A stretch of 64,000 nucleotides of DNA, from NCBI RefSeq assembly GCF_001514305.1, contig NZ_KQ949082.1:63365-127364 (forward strand). The letters are read 5' to 3'. The stretch comes from Streptomyces dysideae (GTDB taxonomy: Bacteria; Actinomycetota; Actinomycetes; Streptomycetales; Streptomycetaceae). The position numbers and the translations under genes are program-made. The first letter of the stretch is position 1. Every line of letters begins with the position of its first letter. Of this stretch, positions 1-9,147 are shown one piece after another. The notes beneath the pieces were generated by a model. The model searched no databases, had not been told where the DNA came from, and saw only the letters and a program-made list of their open reading frames with translations.

Positions 1-142
1 TCACCTCCGCCCCGGCCGGTCACCGGGGCGGGTGGCTGCGCGGCTGCCGTGACGCGGGGTGTGATCGCGGTCACCGGGCCGCGCCTGCCGGACATCAGGG
101 CGAGCGGACGGGCGGCCCCCGCGACGCAGGGCGTCATCGCGT
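1..142. other. Window edge, no gene supported
   Basis: I see no supportable gene in these 142 bases. Two similar short segments, each containing TCACCGGGCCGC, occur near 72-85 and 141-154. They could belong to the end of a neighbouring gene outside the window. Confidence 0.4.
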
Positions 143-1363
143 TCACCGGGCCGCACCTCCTGCCCCAGCGGCCTCCAGGGCCCCCGCCCGGACAGCGGCC
201 TTGTCCAGCGCCTCCGCGCGCAGCTCCGCCGCCCTCCGCAGTGCCGCCACCGCCGGATCCTCGGGATCCCCGGCCTCTCCGCGAGCCGCCGCCAGTACCT
301 CCTCGACGGTCGTCAGACCGCCCAGTTCGGCGCGCACCGACCGGCCGAGGGACGTCACCGCGCCGGCCTCGCGGGAGCGGTCGCGGCAGTGGAAGGCCAG
401 CTCGCAGGCGGACAGGCACTCGGGCGCGTAGGTCGCCGGGACCGACTCCACGGCCGCCGCCAGGTCGGGGACCGGCAGCTCGGGGGAGAAGCAGGTGCCC
501 TCGGGGAGCGTGTCGGCGATGTCCTCGATGCGGGTGAGGCGCACCAGCTGGCGGGAGGTGACCGCCCGCTGCTTGCGGACGTCGACGGCGGACGCGGTGG
601 GCAGGTTGGAGAAGTCCTTGGGGCAGACCAGGAGGACGCGGTGCCGTACCTCGGGGGGAGGGGAGAGTCGGGCGGCGACCTCCTCGAGCGCCAGTACGTA
701 CACCGCCGCCTGCCGCGCCGCCGCGCCCACCTTCGCCGGGTCCGCGGAGCCGTCCAGCATCGGGAAGGACTTGATCTCCACGACCGTCCAGCTGCCGTCC
801 GGGTGCACCACCACCGCGTCCGGCTCCAGGAAGGCGGGGGAGCCCGCGACGTCGAGGGCGAGCATGGGGTGGTCGAGAAGGGTCCACGCGCCGCGTGCCT
901 CGGTGGCCTCGCGCAGCGCCAGTGCCGTACGGGCCGTGCGCCCCTCCGGGCCGGTCGCGGTGAGCTCGGGCACGCGTGCGTGGGCGGGCGGTTCCGCGGC
1001 CCGGTCCAGTCTCTCGTGCACCAGCCGCAGCAGTTCCGCGCCGCCGTCCGCCTTGACCTTGGCCTCGAAGGCGTTGCCGCGGGTGAAGGCGAACTGGGAC
1101 TGCCCGAAGACCGACGGCGAGCCCAGCGCGCCCGCCAGCGCCGCCTTGTTCACCCCGGCGCCGTCGAGGATCGCCCGCCGCCTGCAGCCGGGGTTGGCGG
1201 CGAGGGCGGCCAGGGCGCGGGCGTCCAGTGCCTTGGCCTGTACGTCGGGACCGCGCAGCTCAGCGAGCCGCTGCCGGAGCGCCGTCGTCCGCGTCCGCGG
1301 AGGAGGCACTCGGCTCGGCTCCGGATTCGATCCGGGAATCGCGCTGCCGTGGAAATCGCTCAC
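143..1363 (-). CDS. Stand-alone PD-(D/E)XK nuclease with Cas4/AddB-like cysteine set
   Basis: 406-residue protein read from a GTG at 1363. The core has a restriction-nuclease pattern: a GNAFE segment (Glu ~100), PDAVVV (Asp ~182) and VVEIKSF (Glu ~196, Lys ~198), followed by a helix with QAAVYVLAL. One cysteine lies before the core (~60, NPGC) and three after it (~316, 320, 326, spaced C-x3-C-x5-C). That 1+3 layout is how Cas4 and AddB nucleases bind a 4Fe-4S cluster. No helicase domain and no cas genes are nearby, so its role in DNA repair or defence is inference. The GTG start overlaps the end of the upstream PAP2 gene by about 100 bases. A later start such as the VPPPRT GTG would shorten that overlap. 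Confidence 0.75.
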   Translation of the reverse strand: MSDFHGSAIPGSNPEPSRVPPPRTRTTALRQRLAELRGPDVQAKALDARALAALAANPGCRRRAILDGAGVNKAALAGALGSPSVFGQSQFAFTRGNAFEAKVKADGGAELLRLVHERLDRAAEPPAHARVPELTATGPEGRTARTALALREATEARGAWTLLDHPMLALDVAGSPAFLEPDAVVVHPDGSWTVVEIKSFPMLDGSADPAKVGAAARQAAVYVLALEEVAARLSPPPEVRHRVLLVCPKDFSNLPTASAVDVRKQRAVTSRQLVRLTRIEDIADTLPEGTCFSPELPVPDLAAAVESVPATYAPECLSACELAFHCRDRSREAGAVTSLGRSVRAELGGLTTVEEVLAAARGEAGDPEDPAVAALRRAAELRAEALDKAAVRAGALEAAGAGGAAR

Positions 1364-2213
1364 CCGCGGAAGTCTGGCATCCGCCACTGACAATTGAGGC
1401 GGATGCGCCGGGAGAGTCCGCCGCGACCGGCACGAGCCCGCCCGTGAGCTGAGCCTTGACCCGGTCCGCGGTCCGCATGACATGCGGCGCGAGCAGCAGG
1501 CCCACACCCATCACGGCGGCGCCCGCGACCGCGTCCAGGAAGTAGTGGTTGGCGGTGCCCATCACCACGATCGTGGTCACCAGCGGATAGACGACCGCGG
1601 CCACCTTCGTGATACGCGTCCCGCCGTACCGCCACAGCATCACACCGCACCACAGCGCCCAGCCCACATGCAGGCTCGGCATGGCCGCGTACTGGTTCGT
1701 CATTCCGCCGAGACCCCGAGGCGCGCTGGCCTCGCCGCCCCACCAGCCGTACGAGCTGTAGTAGGCCATCGTGTCCACGAAGCCGTAGCTCTCGGAGAGC
1801 AGCCGGGGCGGACAGGTCGGCAGCAGGGTGAAGCCGATCAGGCCGATGAAGGTGGACGTCATCAGCCAGGTGCGGGCCGCGCGGTACCGGACGGCGCGGG
1901 ACCTGAAGAGCCAGACCAGGATCGCGGGCGTGACCAGGTAGTGCAGCGACGCGTACCAGAAGTCGGCCGGCACGCCGAGCCAGGGCTCGCGGGTGAACAC
2001 GCGGTTGAGGGGGTGCTCCGCGTTGAGGTACAGGAACTTCTCGATGCGCAGGATCGCCAGACCGTGGTCCACGGCGCTGGTGACGTCGCCCCGCGCGAGC
2101 AGCCGGCCCGCGGAGTAGCAGGCGTAGACCAGCAGGATCAGCGGCAGCTCGGTCCACCAGCGCAGGCGGGTCCGCGGCGTCGCCTCCACGCCAGGTGTCT
2201 CGGCGTGTGGCAT
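1260..2213 (-). CDS. PAP2-family membrane phosphatase (inositol phosphotransferase-like)
   Basis: 317-residue integral membrane protein. The ATG at 2213 follows a GGGGGAGG ribosome site. About six hydrophobic segments are visible, with conserved stretches MPSLHVGWALW (active-site histidine region) and TANHYFLDAVAG (second histidine and aspartate), as in the PAP2/Aur1-Ipt1 type phosphatases that hydrolyse or transfer lipid or inositol phosphates at the membrane. The substrate is unknown. The hydrophilic tail of about 60 residues is low complexity and runs into the next gene, so the true C-terminus is translated over the nuclease start. Confidence 0.8.
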   Translation of the reverse strand: MPHAETPGVEATPRTRLRWWTELPLILLVYACYSAGRLLARGDVTSAVDHGLAILRIEKFLYLNAEHPLNRVFTREPWLGVPADFWYASLHYLVTPAILVWLFRSRAVRYRAARTWLMTSTFIGLIGFTLLPTCPPRLLSESYGFVDTMAYYSSYGWWGGEASAPRGLGGMTNQYAAMPSLHVGWALWCGVMLWRYGGTRITKVAAVVYPLVTTIVVMGTANHYFLDAVAGAAVMGVGLLLAPHVMRTADRVKAQLTGGLVPVAADSPGASASIVSGGCQTSAGERFPRQRDSRIESGAEPSASSADADDGAPAAAR

Positions 2214-2434
2214 CCGATCGCCTCCCCCTTCTCGTCCTCGCGGCGCCCGGTAGCCCGGTCGTACCACTTTACGGTCTGTGCACGCGCTCCTTGCGGGGGG
2301 CGTCCCGGCCCCAAAGACGCTGAGATCGGCCGACGGGTTGCCCCCGCACAGCGTGCGCGATGATGGAGGGGTTCCGCCTCCGTTTTCCCGCTTCTCCCTC
2401 CACCCCTCTCCCTTCACCCGGAAAGGCCCCCTTC

Positions 2435-3034
2435 ATGGCACCGCGCATCCTGCTGGCCCGGCACGGACAGACGGCGTGGTCGCTGTCCGGCAAGCACACC
2501 GGCAGGACCGACGTGCCGCTCCTCGAAGAGGGCCGCGGGGGCGCGAAGCTGCTCGGCGAGCGCCTGAACCGGGCGCCGTACGAGGGGCTGTCCGGTGTGG
2601 AGGTGCGCACCAGCCCGCTGGCACGCGCGCGTGAGACGTGCGAACTCGCCGGGTTCGGGGACCGCGCGGCTGCCTGGGACACGCTCATGGAATGGGACTA
2701 CGGCGCCTACGAGGGCATGACACCGGCCGAGATCCAGGACGTACGGCCCGGCTGGCTCATATGGCGCGACGGCGTCCCGGAGGGCGAGACCCTGGCCGAG
2801 GTGACCGCCCGCGCGGACGAGGTGGTGGCGTGGGCACGGGCCGAGGACCGGGACGTGCTGGTCTTCGCGCACGGGCACATCCTGCGCTCCATCGGCGCGC
2901 GCTGGCTGGGGCTGCCGATCGACTTCGCGGCCCGGATCCGGCTCAACCCGACGTCGCTGTCGGTGCTGGGCTGGGCGTACGGGGAGCCCGCGATCGAGTC
3001 CTGGAACGACCTGGGGCATCTCGCCGACGAGTGA
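2435..3034 (+). CDS. Histidine phosphatase family protein
   Basis: 199-residue protein of the phosphoglycerate-mutase-like histidine phosphatase family. It opens with [20 protein letters not shown], where the RHG histidine is the one phosphorylated during catalysis. It carries [12 protein letters not shown], the acidic EWDYGAYEG, and [18 protein letters not shown] with the second catalytic histidine. The ATG at 2435 was chosen because the family motif begins five residues later; an upstream in-frame ATG would add a proline-rich leader. The length fits small cytoplasmic acid or sugar-phosphate phosphatases. It stands alone between two leftward genes, so the substrate cannot be read from context. 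Confidence 0.85.
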   Translation: MAPRILLARHGQTAWSLSGKHTGRTDVPLLEEGRGGAKLLGERLNRAPYEGLSGVEVRTSPLARARETCELAGFGDRAAAWDTLMEWDYGAYEGMTPAEIQDVRPGWLIWRDGVPEGETLAEVTARADEVVAWARAEDRDVLVFAHGHILRSIGARWLGLPIDFAARIRLNPTSLSVLGWAYGEPAIESWNDLGHLADE

Positions 3035-3104
3035 CGTCCTCACCTGAAACGGGCCGGCGAGCGCTACCAGGAACTGCTGTGAACGGGCGTGGACGGGCGC
3101 GGTC

Positions 3105-4586
3105 TCACGCCGGCCGCGGTGCCGACGCGTGCCGTTCCAGGAACGACGACACCCCCGACGCCCTGCGGTGCGGCAGCAGCACCCGGGCCGTGCCCGCCAG
3201 CATGGTCTGCACCCGCGACGACTGGACCAGGTCCAGCAGGTCCAGCACCCGCATGCCCGCGGCCGCCGCCTCGTCGGGCAGTCCGCCGCGCGCGAGGTCG
3301 TCGGCGAGTTCCGCCGTGTACAGCGCGATGTTGCGCGTGAAGTGCGGGTTCTGGAGCTGTGCCGCCCGGCCCGCGTGCCGTGCCGCGCGCGGCCAGTCGC
3401 CCAGCGTGGACCAGCACTGCGCCTCGAGCCCCTCCAGTTCGGCCTCGCCGTAGAAGCTCATCCACTCGGGGTCGGCGTCCGAGTGGCCGCGCTCGAAGAG
3501 GGCCTGCGCGCGGGCGAGGGCCTGTGCGCAGCCGGTGCGGTCGGCGAGCCCGGCCCAGCCACCGGCCTCGCGCAGCGCGAGCAGCGACATCAGCCGGGCC
3601 GAGCCCAGCGGGTGCGCGACGCGTTGCGCGGCCTGGGCGGCACGGACCGCCTCGCGCGGCCGGCCGGCGTCCCGCGCGAGGAACGACGTGTTGCAGAAGG
3701 CGTGCGCCTCCAGGCCCGGATCCCCGGCCATCCGGGCGGTCGCCAGCGCCTCCGCGTAGTGCGAGCGCGCGTCGTCGAAGCGCCCCGAGTCGTGCGCCAG
3801 CCAGCCCACCGAGATGGCCAGTTCGCCGGCGCCGGAGTGCAACCGCTCGCTGGTCGCCTGCCGGGTCGTACCGGCGTCGAGCAGCGCGTACGCGGCGCGC
3901 AGCGGGGCCGCCGCGCGCCGGTACAGGCCGTCGGCGCCGTGCCGGTCGTCGAGTAGCCGGATCCTGCGGACGGCGGCCTCCAGAGCGTTCGCCTCGCGCG
4001 CCCCGACGCGCCGGACGGGACGTTCCGCGGCCGCGGCGTCGTGGGTGAGCCCCAGGGGGCCCAGCGAGGCGGCGGCCACCGTGGCGCCCCCGCCGGTCAT
4101 GAATGCGCGACGCAGCACGTCGCTCTCCTCGTAGTCGTCGTAGTCGTCGTGCGGGTGGTGCGGATGGTGCGGGTTCTCCAGGTCCTGTGTGTCCTCCTGC
4201 GTGTCATACGGCTCGTACGTCCCCCGTGTCTCACTTGTGGCGTGCACCTGGCTCGTGAGGAGGACAGGCGGCGTGTCCTCGGCGGTGCGCGGTCGGCGCC
4301 CGCGTACGGACGAGCGGGGTGCGAAGCCGAGGTCGGTGAGTGTGCGGCCGGGGAACATGTGCAGGAACACCCGTTCGTACGCGTAGTTGGGGCAGCGGAT
4401 CTCGCCCGCCTCGACCCGGCCCACATAGCGCGCGTCACAGCACACCCGCTCACCGATCTCGCGGGCTGCCCGCCGTACCGCCGCGGCGAACTCGGCCGGC
4501 GAGCGCTGTCCGCGCAACTGCCGGAACGCGAGATTCGGCCGCGGTGGCCTGGGGGGCTGAGACGAGGTCAGCTCTGACGACGCCAT
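3105..4586 (-). CDS. XRE-like DNA-binding regulator with TPR-like C-terminal domain
   Basis: 493-residue regulator; the ATG at 4586 has a GAGAGGA site upstream. Residues ~15-80 form a helix-turn-helix region (PAEFAAAVRRAAREIGERV to YVGRVEAGEIRCPNY). A His/Asp/Glu-rich linker follows (PHHPHHPHDDYDDYEESD), then a twin-arginine-like RRAFMTGGGATVAAAS stretch that is internal and probably not an export signal. The rest is alanine-rich helical repeats of TPR type. Streptomyces proteins of this architecture include regulators of differentiation and antibiotic production, but I cannot assign this one to a named family member. It is a single gene. Confidence 0.75.
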   Translation of the reverse strand: MASSELTSSQPPRPPRPNLAFRQLRGQRSPAEFAAAVRRAAREIGERVCCDARYVGRVEAGEIRCPNYAYERVFLHMFPGRTLTDLGFAPRSSVRGRRPRTAEDTPPVLLTSQVHATSETRGTYEPYDTQEDTQDLENPHHPHHPHDDYDDYEESDVLRRAFMTGGGATVAAASLGPLGLTHDAAAAERPVRRVGAREANALEAAVRRIRLLDDRHGADGLYRRAAAPLRAAYALLDAGTTRQATSERLHSGAGELAISVGWLAHDSGRFDDARSHYAEALATARMAGDPGLEAHAFCNTSFLARDAGRPREAVRAAQAAQRVAHPLGSARLMSLLALREAGGWAGLADRTGCAQALARAQALFERGHSDADPEWMSFYGEAELEGLEAQCWSTLGDWPRAARHAGRAAQLQNPHFTRNIALYTAELADDLARGGLPDEAAAAGMRVLDLLDLVQSSRVQTMLAGTARVLLPHRRASGVSSFLERHASAPRPA

Positions 4587-4869
4587 GGCCGGGTCCTCTC
4601 GTGCGAACCTTCGAACCATGCCGGGTTCGGGGTGAGTTAACCGATTTGTGGCGGTGGTCACCCTTGCTTCCGGCGGGCTAGAACGTACCGGCTGTGCCGG
4701 ACCCGCCACGCAGGGTTTGGCTACAAACCGGATATCTCATCCGGGATCTGCCATGAACTGCCATCCTTTGCGGCGTACTTCCGCCGTAGCTGTTGACGCC
4801 CCGACGCGTTGAACTCCGTGGACCGGGAGCCACCCGACTCCCGACCCGCTCGTACCGAGGAGGGGTTCC

Positions 4870-5349
4870 GTGAGAAGGGGTTCCGTGGTGGAGGCCGGAA
4901 TGGAGATCAGACAGAGCGCCGATCCCCGTACGTCGTCAGGTACGCCGCTGTCGACGTACGCGCACGCGCCGACCCCGGAATGCAGCGAGCCACCGTGCAC
5001 GGGCGCCGCCGTCGACCTGGTGACCGTGCCCACCCGGCAGGGCCTGGAGGCGGTCGACATCCTGCGGCGCGGAGCCGGGGACGCGGTGGGGCCCGTCCTG
5101 CACGACGACGGCTGCGACACCCTCGGCTTCGTGGTCCCGGCCGGGACGGCAGCGGCCTGGGACGTACCCGGCAGCACCTGCACGGAGACCGACGGCCGGG
5201 GCCTGACCCTGAACCCCGACCCCCCGGTGGAGGGCTCGGACTGGCTCCTCCCACCCGACGAGGCGGACCTGGCGACGGACCCGGCGATACTGCGGGCCGC
5301 GCTCGGGGAGGCAGCCCGGCTGATCGAGGCGGCGGACAACTGCCGGTGA
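4870..5349 (+). CDS. Conserved Streptomyces protein, function unknown
   Basis: 159-residue acidic protein. The GTG at 4870 sits four bases after GAGGAGGGG, which decides the start over the ATG at 4900. The middle holds LVTVPTRQGLEAVDILRR and DDGCDTLGFVVPAGTAAAWDVP, a pattern I associate with proteins resembling the accessory part of actinobacterial primase/polymerase-like proteins. That link is weak. No signal peptide, membrane segment or catalytic motif is visible. It precedes the spermidine-synthase-like gene by 36 bases and may be cotranscribed with it. Confidence 0.6.
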   Translation: MRRGSVVEAGMEIRQSADPRTSSGTPLSTYAHAPTPECSEPPCTGAAVDLVTVPTRQGLEAVDILRRGAGDAVGPVLHDDGCDTLGFVVPAGTAAAWDVPGSTCTETDGRGLTLNPDPPVEGSDWLLPPDEADLATDPAILRAALGEAARLIEAADNCR

Positions 5350-5385
5350 CGGGCAGGACCCCCTGTCGCTTGCGACAATGGCTCA

Positions 5386-6258
5386 ATGGGAAAGTCCAGG
5401 AACCCCCGGCGTGGCGGCGCGGCCGTTGCCGCACCCGTCGTCGAGGCCGTCGACGGTGGGCTCGCCGAGCTCATGCCCGACCGGGACCGGGCGCGGGCCT
5501 GGACGCTGCTCATCGACGGGGCGCCGCAGTCGCACGTCGACCTCGACGACCCGGCGTACCTCTCCTTCGAGTACCAGCGCCGCCTCGGCCATGTCATCGA
5601 CCTCACCGCACCGCCCGGCAAGCCCGTGCACGCCGTGCACCTCGGCGGCGGCGCCCTCACCCTCGCCCGCTACGTCGCCGCCACCCGCCCCCGCTCCACC
5701 CAGCAGGTCGTCGAGCGCGACGCGGCCCTCGTCCAACTGGTCCGCCGCGAACTCCCGTTGGACCGCAACGCCCGCATCAGGGTCCGGTCCGCCGACGCCC
5801 GCGAAGGGCTCGCCAAGGTGCCCGACGGCTGGGCCGACCTCGTCATCGCCGACGTGTTCAGCGGCGCCCGCACCCCCGCCCACCTCACCTCGACCGAGTT
5901 CCTCGACGACGTCCGCAGGGCCCTGAAACCCGGCGGCCAGTACGCCGCCAACCTCGCCGACGGACCGCCGCTCGCCCACCTGCGCGGCCAGATCGCCACC
6001 GCCGCCGCCCGTTTCGCCGAGCTCGCGCTGATCGCCGACCCGACGGTGCTGCGCGGCAAGCGGTTCGGCAACGCGGTCCTCGTCGCCTCCGACCATCCGC
6101 TCCCGGTCGCCGAGCTGACCCGCCGCGCCGCCTCGGACCCACACCCCGGCCGCGTCGAACACGGCAGGTCCCTCACCGACTTCACCGGCGGCGCGGCGCC
6201 GGTCACCGACGCGGCGGCCGTCGCCTCACCGGCACCACCGGCGGCGGTCTTCCGCTGA
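5386..6258 (+). CDS. Spermidine-synthase-like protein (SAM-type Rossmann fold)
   Basis: 290-residue protein with the spermidine/spermine synthase core: YLSFEYQRRLGHVIDL, the nucleotide-binding loop VHLGGGALTLARYVA, VVERDAALVQLVRREL, the DAREGL aspartate and DLVIADVFSGARTP. Members bind decarboxylated SAM, but this actinobacterial group is often annotated only as synthase-like because substrate residues vary. The last ~40 residues are Ala/Pro rich. The ATG at 5386 lacks a clear ribosome site and lies in a cluster of ATG triplets, so the start is less certain than the family call. Confidence 0.78.
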   Translation: MGKSRNPRRGGAAVAAPVVEAVDGGLAELMPDRDRARAWTLLIDGAPQSHVDLDDPAYLSFEYQRRLGHVIDLTAPPGKPVHAVHLGGGALTLARYVAATRPRSTQQVVERDAALVQLVRRELPLDRNARIRVRSADAREGLAKVPDGWADLVIADVFSGARTPAHLTSTEFLDDVRRALKPGGQYAANLADGPPLAHLRGQIATAAARFAELALIADPTVLRGKRFGNAVLVASDHPLPVAELTRRAASDPHPGRVEHGRSLTDFTGGAAPVTDAAAVASPAPPAAVFR

Positions 6259-6282
6259 CAGCCGACGTCCAGTAGCCACCGA

Positions 6283-6316
6283 TCAGTAGGCCCCGACTAG
6301 TAGGCCCCGACTAGTA
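6283..6316. repeat. Short tandem repeat at the end of a gene
   Basis: The 14-base unit TAGTAGGCCCCGAC is repeated about twice plus a partial copy, spanning the gap between the spermidine-synthase-like gene and the stop codon of the next gene. The last partial copy supplies the TAG stop of the leftward gene ending at 6311. It is probably replication slippage. Confidence 0.6.
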
Positions 6317-6802
6317 GTTGCCGATCTCCACGCGCGGCGCGCTGTCGTGCCAGGTGCAGAACACCGACACCCGGTCCGCCCCCGACGCGAACTCCACCCG
6401 GATCCACGTCTCCGTCTTCCACACCTGCATCGACCAGCCCGCACCCGGCGTCGCCGACACCAGCGACGCGGAGGTCTTCCCGAGGTCGAAGACGACTCGC
6501 CCGCCGTCCGTGTCGTAGCTCCTGACCTGGCCTGAGGTGGTCGGGGACGGGCTCTTCGCCGGAGTCTTCGACGGCGTCGGTGTCGGCGTAGGCGTAGGCG
6601 CGGGGCTCCGCGACGGCCGGGCGGCCCGTGCCGTCGACGACGCGAGCGGTTTCGACTCCGGCGTGGCCGAGGTGATGGGCAGGGCGCGGGGCGGGTCGTA
6701 GGCCGTGCCGGCCATGACCGTGTGGACGCCCCACCACGACAGCGTGACCGCCGCGCCGGTGGCGAGCGTCCAGGCCAGTACGTGTACGAGTGCTCTGCGC
6801 AT
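6311..6802 (-). CDS. Small membrane-anchored or secreted protein, function unknown
   Basis: 163-residue protein from an ATG at 6802. Residues 1-30 (MRRALVHVLAWTLATGAAV onward) look like an uncleaved signal anchor. A Pro/Thr/Ser-rich linker with TPTPTPTPS follows, then a compact C-terminal domain with GGRVVFDLGKTSASLV and WSMQVWKTETWIRVEF. That layout suggests a single-pass protein with an extracytoplasmic beta domain. It is divergently transcribed from the two-component system starting 121 bases away and may be linked to it functionally, which is inference. I do not recognise the family. Confidence 0.65.
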   Translation of the reverse strand: MRRALVHVLAWTLATGAAVTLSWWGVHTVMAGTAYDPPRALPITSATPESKPLASSTARAARPSRSPAPTPTPTPTPSKTPAKSPSPTTSGQVRSYDTDGGRVVFDLGKTSASLVSATPGAGWSMQVWKTETWIRVEFASGADRVSVFCTWHDSAPRVEIGNY

Positions 6803-6923
6803 CGCGGGCCATACTGCCTCACACGCCCCACAGGTGTCGCCCGGTCGCCGCCCGGCTTTCCACAGACGCGGAGTTGTCCACAGGCCCGGACCGGCCTCCC
6901 GCGCATGGCGTACGGTGCGGCGC

Positions 6924-7628
6924 ATGGCAAGTGTGCTCGTGGTCGAGGACGACCAGTTCGTACGCTCGGCGCTCATCCGGCATCTGACCGACGCCGCACA
7001 CACCGTGCGCAGCGTCGGTACGGCACTGGAGGCGCTGCGCGAGGTCGCCCATTTCCGCTTCGACGTGGTCATCCTGGACCTCGGACTGCCCGACCTGGAC
7101 GGCTCCGAGGCCCTGAAGATGCTGCGCGGCATCACGGACGTACCTGTGATCATCGCCACCGCCCGGGACGACGAGACGGAGATCGTCCGGCTGCTGAACG
7201 CCGGCGCGGACGACTACCTGACCAAGCCGTTCTCGGTGGAGCACCTGTCGGCCCGTATGTCCGCGGTCCTGCGCCGCGCCCGCTCCGCCGGCGGCGCCGC
7301 GGCCCCGTCCTCCGTGCTCCGCGTCGGCGGCCTGACCGTCGACCCGCTCCGCCGCCAGGCTGAACTGGACGGCGCACGCCTGGACCTCACCCGCCGCGAG
7401 TTCGACCTGCTGGCCTTCCTGGCCGGCCGCCCCGGCGTCGTCGTCCCCCGCAAGGAACTCCTCGCCGAGGTCTGGCAGCAGTCCTACGGCGACGACCAGA
7501 CCATCGACGTCCATCTGTCCTGGCTGCGCCGCAAACTGGGCGAGACGGCGGCCAACCCGCGCTATCTGCACACCCTGCGGGGCGTCGGCGTCAAGCTGGA
7601 ACCGCCCGGGGCGGAGCCACCGCGATGA
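6924..7628 (+). CDS. OmpR-family response regulator
   Basis: 234-residue regulator. The receiver domain runs from residue 1 to ~118: VLVVEDDQFVRSAL acidic pocket, phosphoacceptor Asp in VVILDLGLPDLDG, Thr in VIIATARDD and Lys in DDYLTKPF. The winged-helix output domain covers ~130-232 (RREFDLLAFLAGRPGVVV, DDQTIDVHLSWLRRKLGE, LHTLRGVGVKLE). The ATG at 6924 is where the receiver fold begins. It overlaps the sensor kinase gene by four bases (ATGA), the usual sign of translational coupling in one operon. The stimulus is unknown. Confidence 0.93.
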   Translation: MASVLVVEDDQFVRSALIRHLTDAAHTVRSVGTALEALREVAHFRFDVVILDLGLPDLDGSEALKMLRGITDVPVIIATARDDETEIVRLLNAGADDYLTKPFSVEHLSARMSAVLRRARSAGGAAAPSSVLRVGGLTVDPLRRQAELDGARLDLTRREFDLLAFLAGRPGVVVPRKELLAEVWQQSYGDDQTIDVHLSWLRRKLGETAANPRYLHTLRGVGVKLEPPGAEPPR

Positions 7629-9034
7629 GGTGGGCCCTGGTCAAGGTGTCGCTGGCGGTCACCACGATGGTCGTGGTCGCCTTCGCGGTCCCGCTCGGCC
7701 TGGTCATCAAGGAGATGGCCCGTGACCGGGCCTTCTCCAACGCCGAACGCGAGGCCGCGGCGGTGGCCCCCGCCCTCTCCATCACCACGGACCGCGACCA
7801 GCTCGAGAGGGTCGTCGCCTCCGCGGGCTCGGAGGCGGAGATGGCCGTGCACATCCCGGCGGCGGACGGCGCGTCGGCGGTCGACATCGGCCGGCAGCGC
7901 GCGGCCGCCGACGACATAGCGACCGTACGGCGACTCGGCCGCGCCTCCACCACCGAGGTGTCCGGCGGCTCGACCCTGCTCCAGCCGGTCGCGCTGAGCT
8001 CCGGCAAGATCGCGGTCGTCGAGGTCTACGTCCCCGAGTCCGAGGTCAGCAACGGCGTCGCCACGGCCTGGGCGGTCCTCGCCGCCGTCGGTGCCGCCCT
8101 GGTCGTCGGCTCGGTCGCGGTCGCCGACCGCCTGGGCGTCCGTATGGTCCAGCCGGCCCAGCGCCTGGTCGAGGGCGCGCACGAACTGGGGGAGGGAAAA
8201 CTGGGCGCGCGGGTCCCGGAGGAGGGCCCGACGGAACTGCGGCTGGCGGCGGTGGCGTTCAACTCGATGGCGGATCAGGTCGTACAACTCCTCGCCAACG
8301 AGAGGGAGTTGGCGGCGGACCTGTCCCACCGCCTGCGCACCCCGCTGACCGTGCTGCGCCTGAACGCGGCCTCGCTCGGCGACGGTCCGGCCGCCGACCA
8401 GACACGGGCGGCCGTGGCCCAGCTGGAGCGCGAGGTCGACACGATCATCCGCACGGCGAGAGAGGCCAAACCGCAGACGGCGGCGGCGGGCCCCGGCGCC
8501 GGATGCGACGCGGCGGAGGTCGTGCGCGAACGCATGTCCTTCTGGTCGGCGCTGGCGGAGGACGAGGCCCGGAAGTGGCGGGTGGCCGGCGCCGACCGCC
8601 CGGTCCGCATACCCGTGTCCCGCGCCGACCTGGCCGCGGCCGTGGACGCCCTGCTCGGCAACGTCTTCCGGCACACCCCCGAGGGCACGGCGTTCGCGGT
8701 CGACCTGCACAACGGCGAGGACGCGGTGATCGTGCTGGTCTCGGACGCGGGGCCGGGCATAACAGATCCCGAGGCGGCGATGGCGCGGGGGCGGGGCTCG
8801 GGCAGCGACGGCTCGACCGGGCTCGGGCTGGACATCGTGCGGCAGTTGGCGGAGTCGACGGGCGGGGACGTACGGATCGGTTCGTCGGTGCTGGGCGGGA
8901 CCGAGGTGCGGATCTGGATCCAGCTGGACGGGCGGGAGCGCGCGCCGCTCCGGCGGGGACACCGGGGTTCCGTACGACGCCGTAGATCCGGGCGACTGGT
9001 CGCTGCCTTCAACCGGTCCCGATCCCTTCCTTAG
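7625..9034 (+). CDS. Two-component sensor histidine kinase
   Basis: 469-residue membrane kinase. The N-terminus is a transmembrane segment (KVSLAVTTMVVVAFAVPLGL), then ~120 extracytoplasmic residues, then a second segment (AWAVLAAVGAALVVGSVAVA). A HAMP-like linker leads to the H box LAADLSHRLRTPLTVLRLN with the phosphoacceptor His. The ATPase domain shows NVFRHTPEGT (N box), VSDAGPGI (G1) and GSTGLGLDIV (G2). It is coupled to the response regulator by a 4-base overlap. The basic, arginine-rich final 40 residues are likely cytoplasmic and unstructured. Confidence 0.93.
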   Translation: MRWALVKVSLAVTTMVVVAFAVPLGLVIKEMARDRAFSNAEREAAAVAPALSITTDRDQLERVVASAGSEAEMAVHIPAADGASAVDIGRQRAAADDIATVRRLGRASTTEVSGGSTLLQPVALSSGKIAVVEVYVPESEVSNGVATAWAVLAAVGAALVVGSVAVADRLGVRMVQPAQRLVEGAHELGEGKLGARVPEEGPTELRLAAVAFNSMADQVVQLLANERELAADLSHRLRTPLTVLRLNAASLGDGPAADQTRAAVAQLEREVDTIIRTAREAKPQTAAAGPGAGCDAAEVVRERMSFWSALAEDEARKWRVAGADRPVRIPVSRADLAAAVDALLGNVFRHTPEGTAFAVDLHNGEDAVIVLVSDAGPGITDPEAAMARGRGSGSDGSTGLGLDIVRQLAESTGGDVRIGSSVLGGTEVRIWIQLDGRERAPLRRGHRGSVRRRRSGRLVAAFNRSRSLP

Positions 9035-9090
9035 GGGCGCCCTAAGATCCCCAACCCCTGTCGCACCGGCGGCCGGAGCCGACTAAAGGG

Positions 9091-9125
9091 CGGGGCGCGG
9101 CGCTCCCCTCACCGTGCCGCGCCCC
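9091..9125. terminator. Likely bidirectional terminator
   Basis: A GC-rich hairpin has arms GGGGCGCGGC and GCCGCGCCCC, with a 13-base loop. It lies between the 3' ends of the convergent kinase and bglC genes and could serve both. Confidence 0.6.
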
Positions 9126-9147
9126 GTCCCCGCCTACCCGTCGGCGG

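Noticed and set aside
49..537. Long plus-strand open frame at the window start
   Set aside because: Proline/arginine-rich shadow opposite the nuclease gene, with no family motif and reversed codon bias.
4000..4030. Tat-exported form of the XRE/TPR regulator
   Set aside because: The twin-arginine-like stretch is ~170 residues from the N-terminus, so it cannot serve as a signal peptide.
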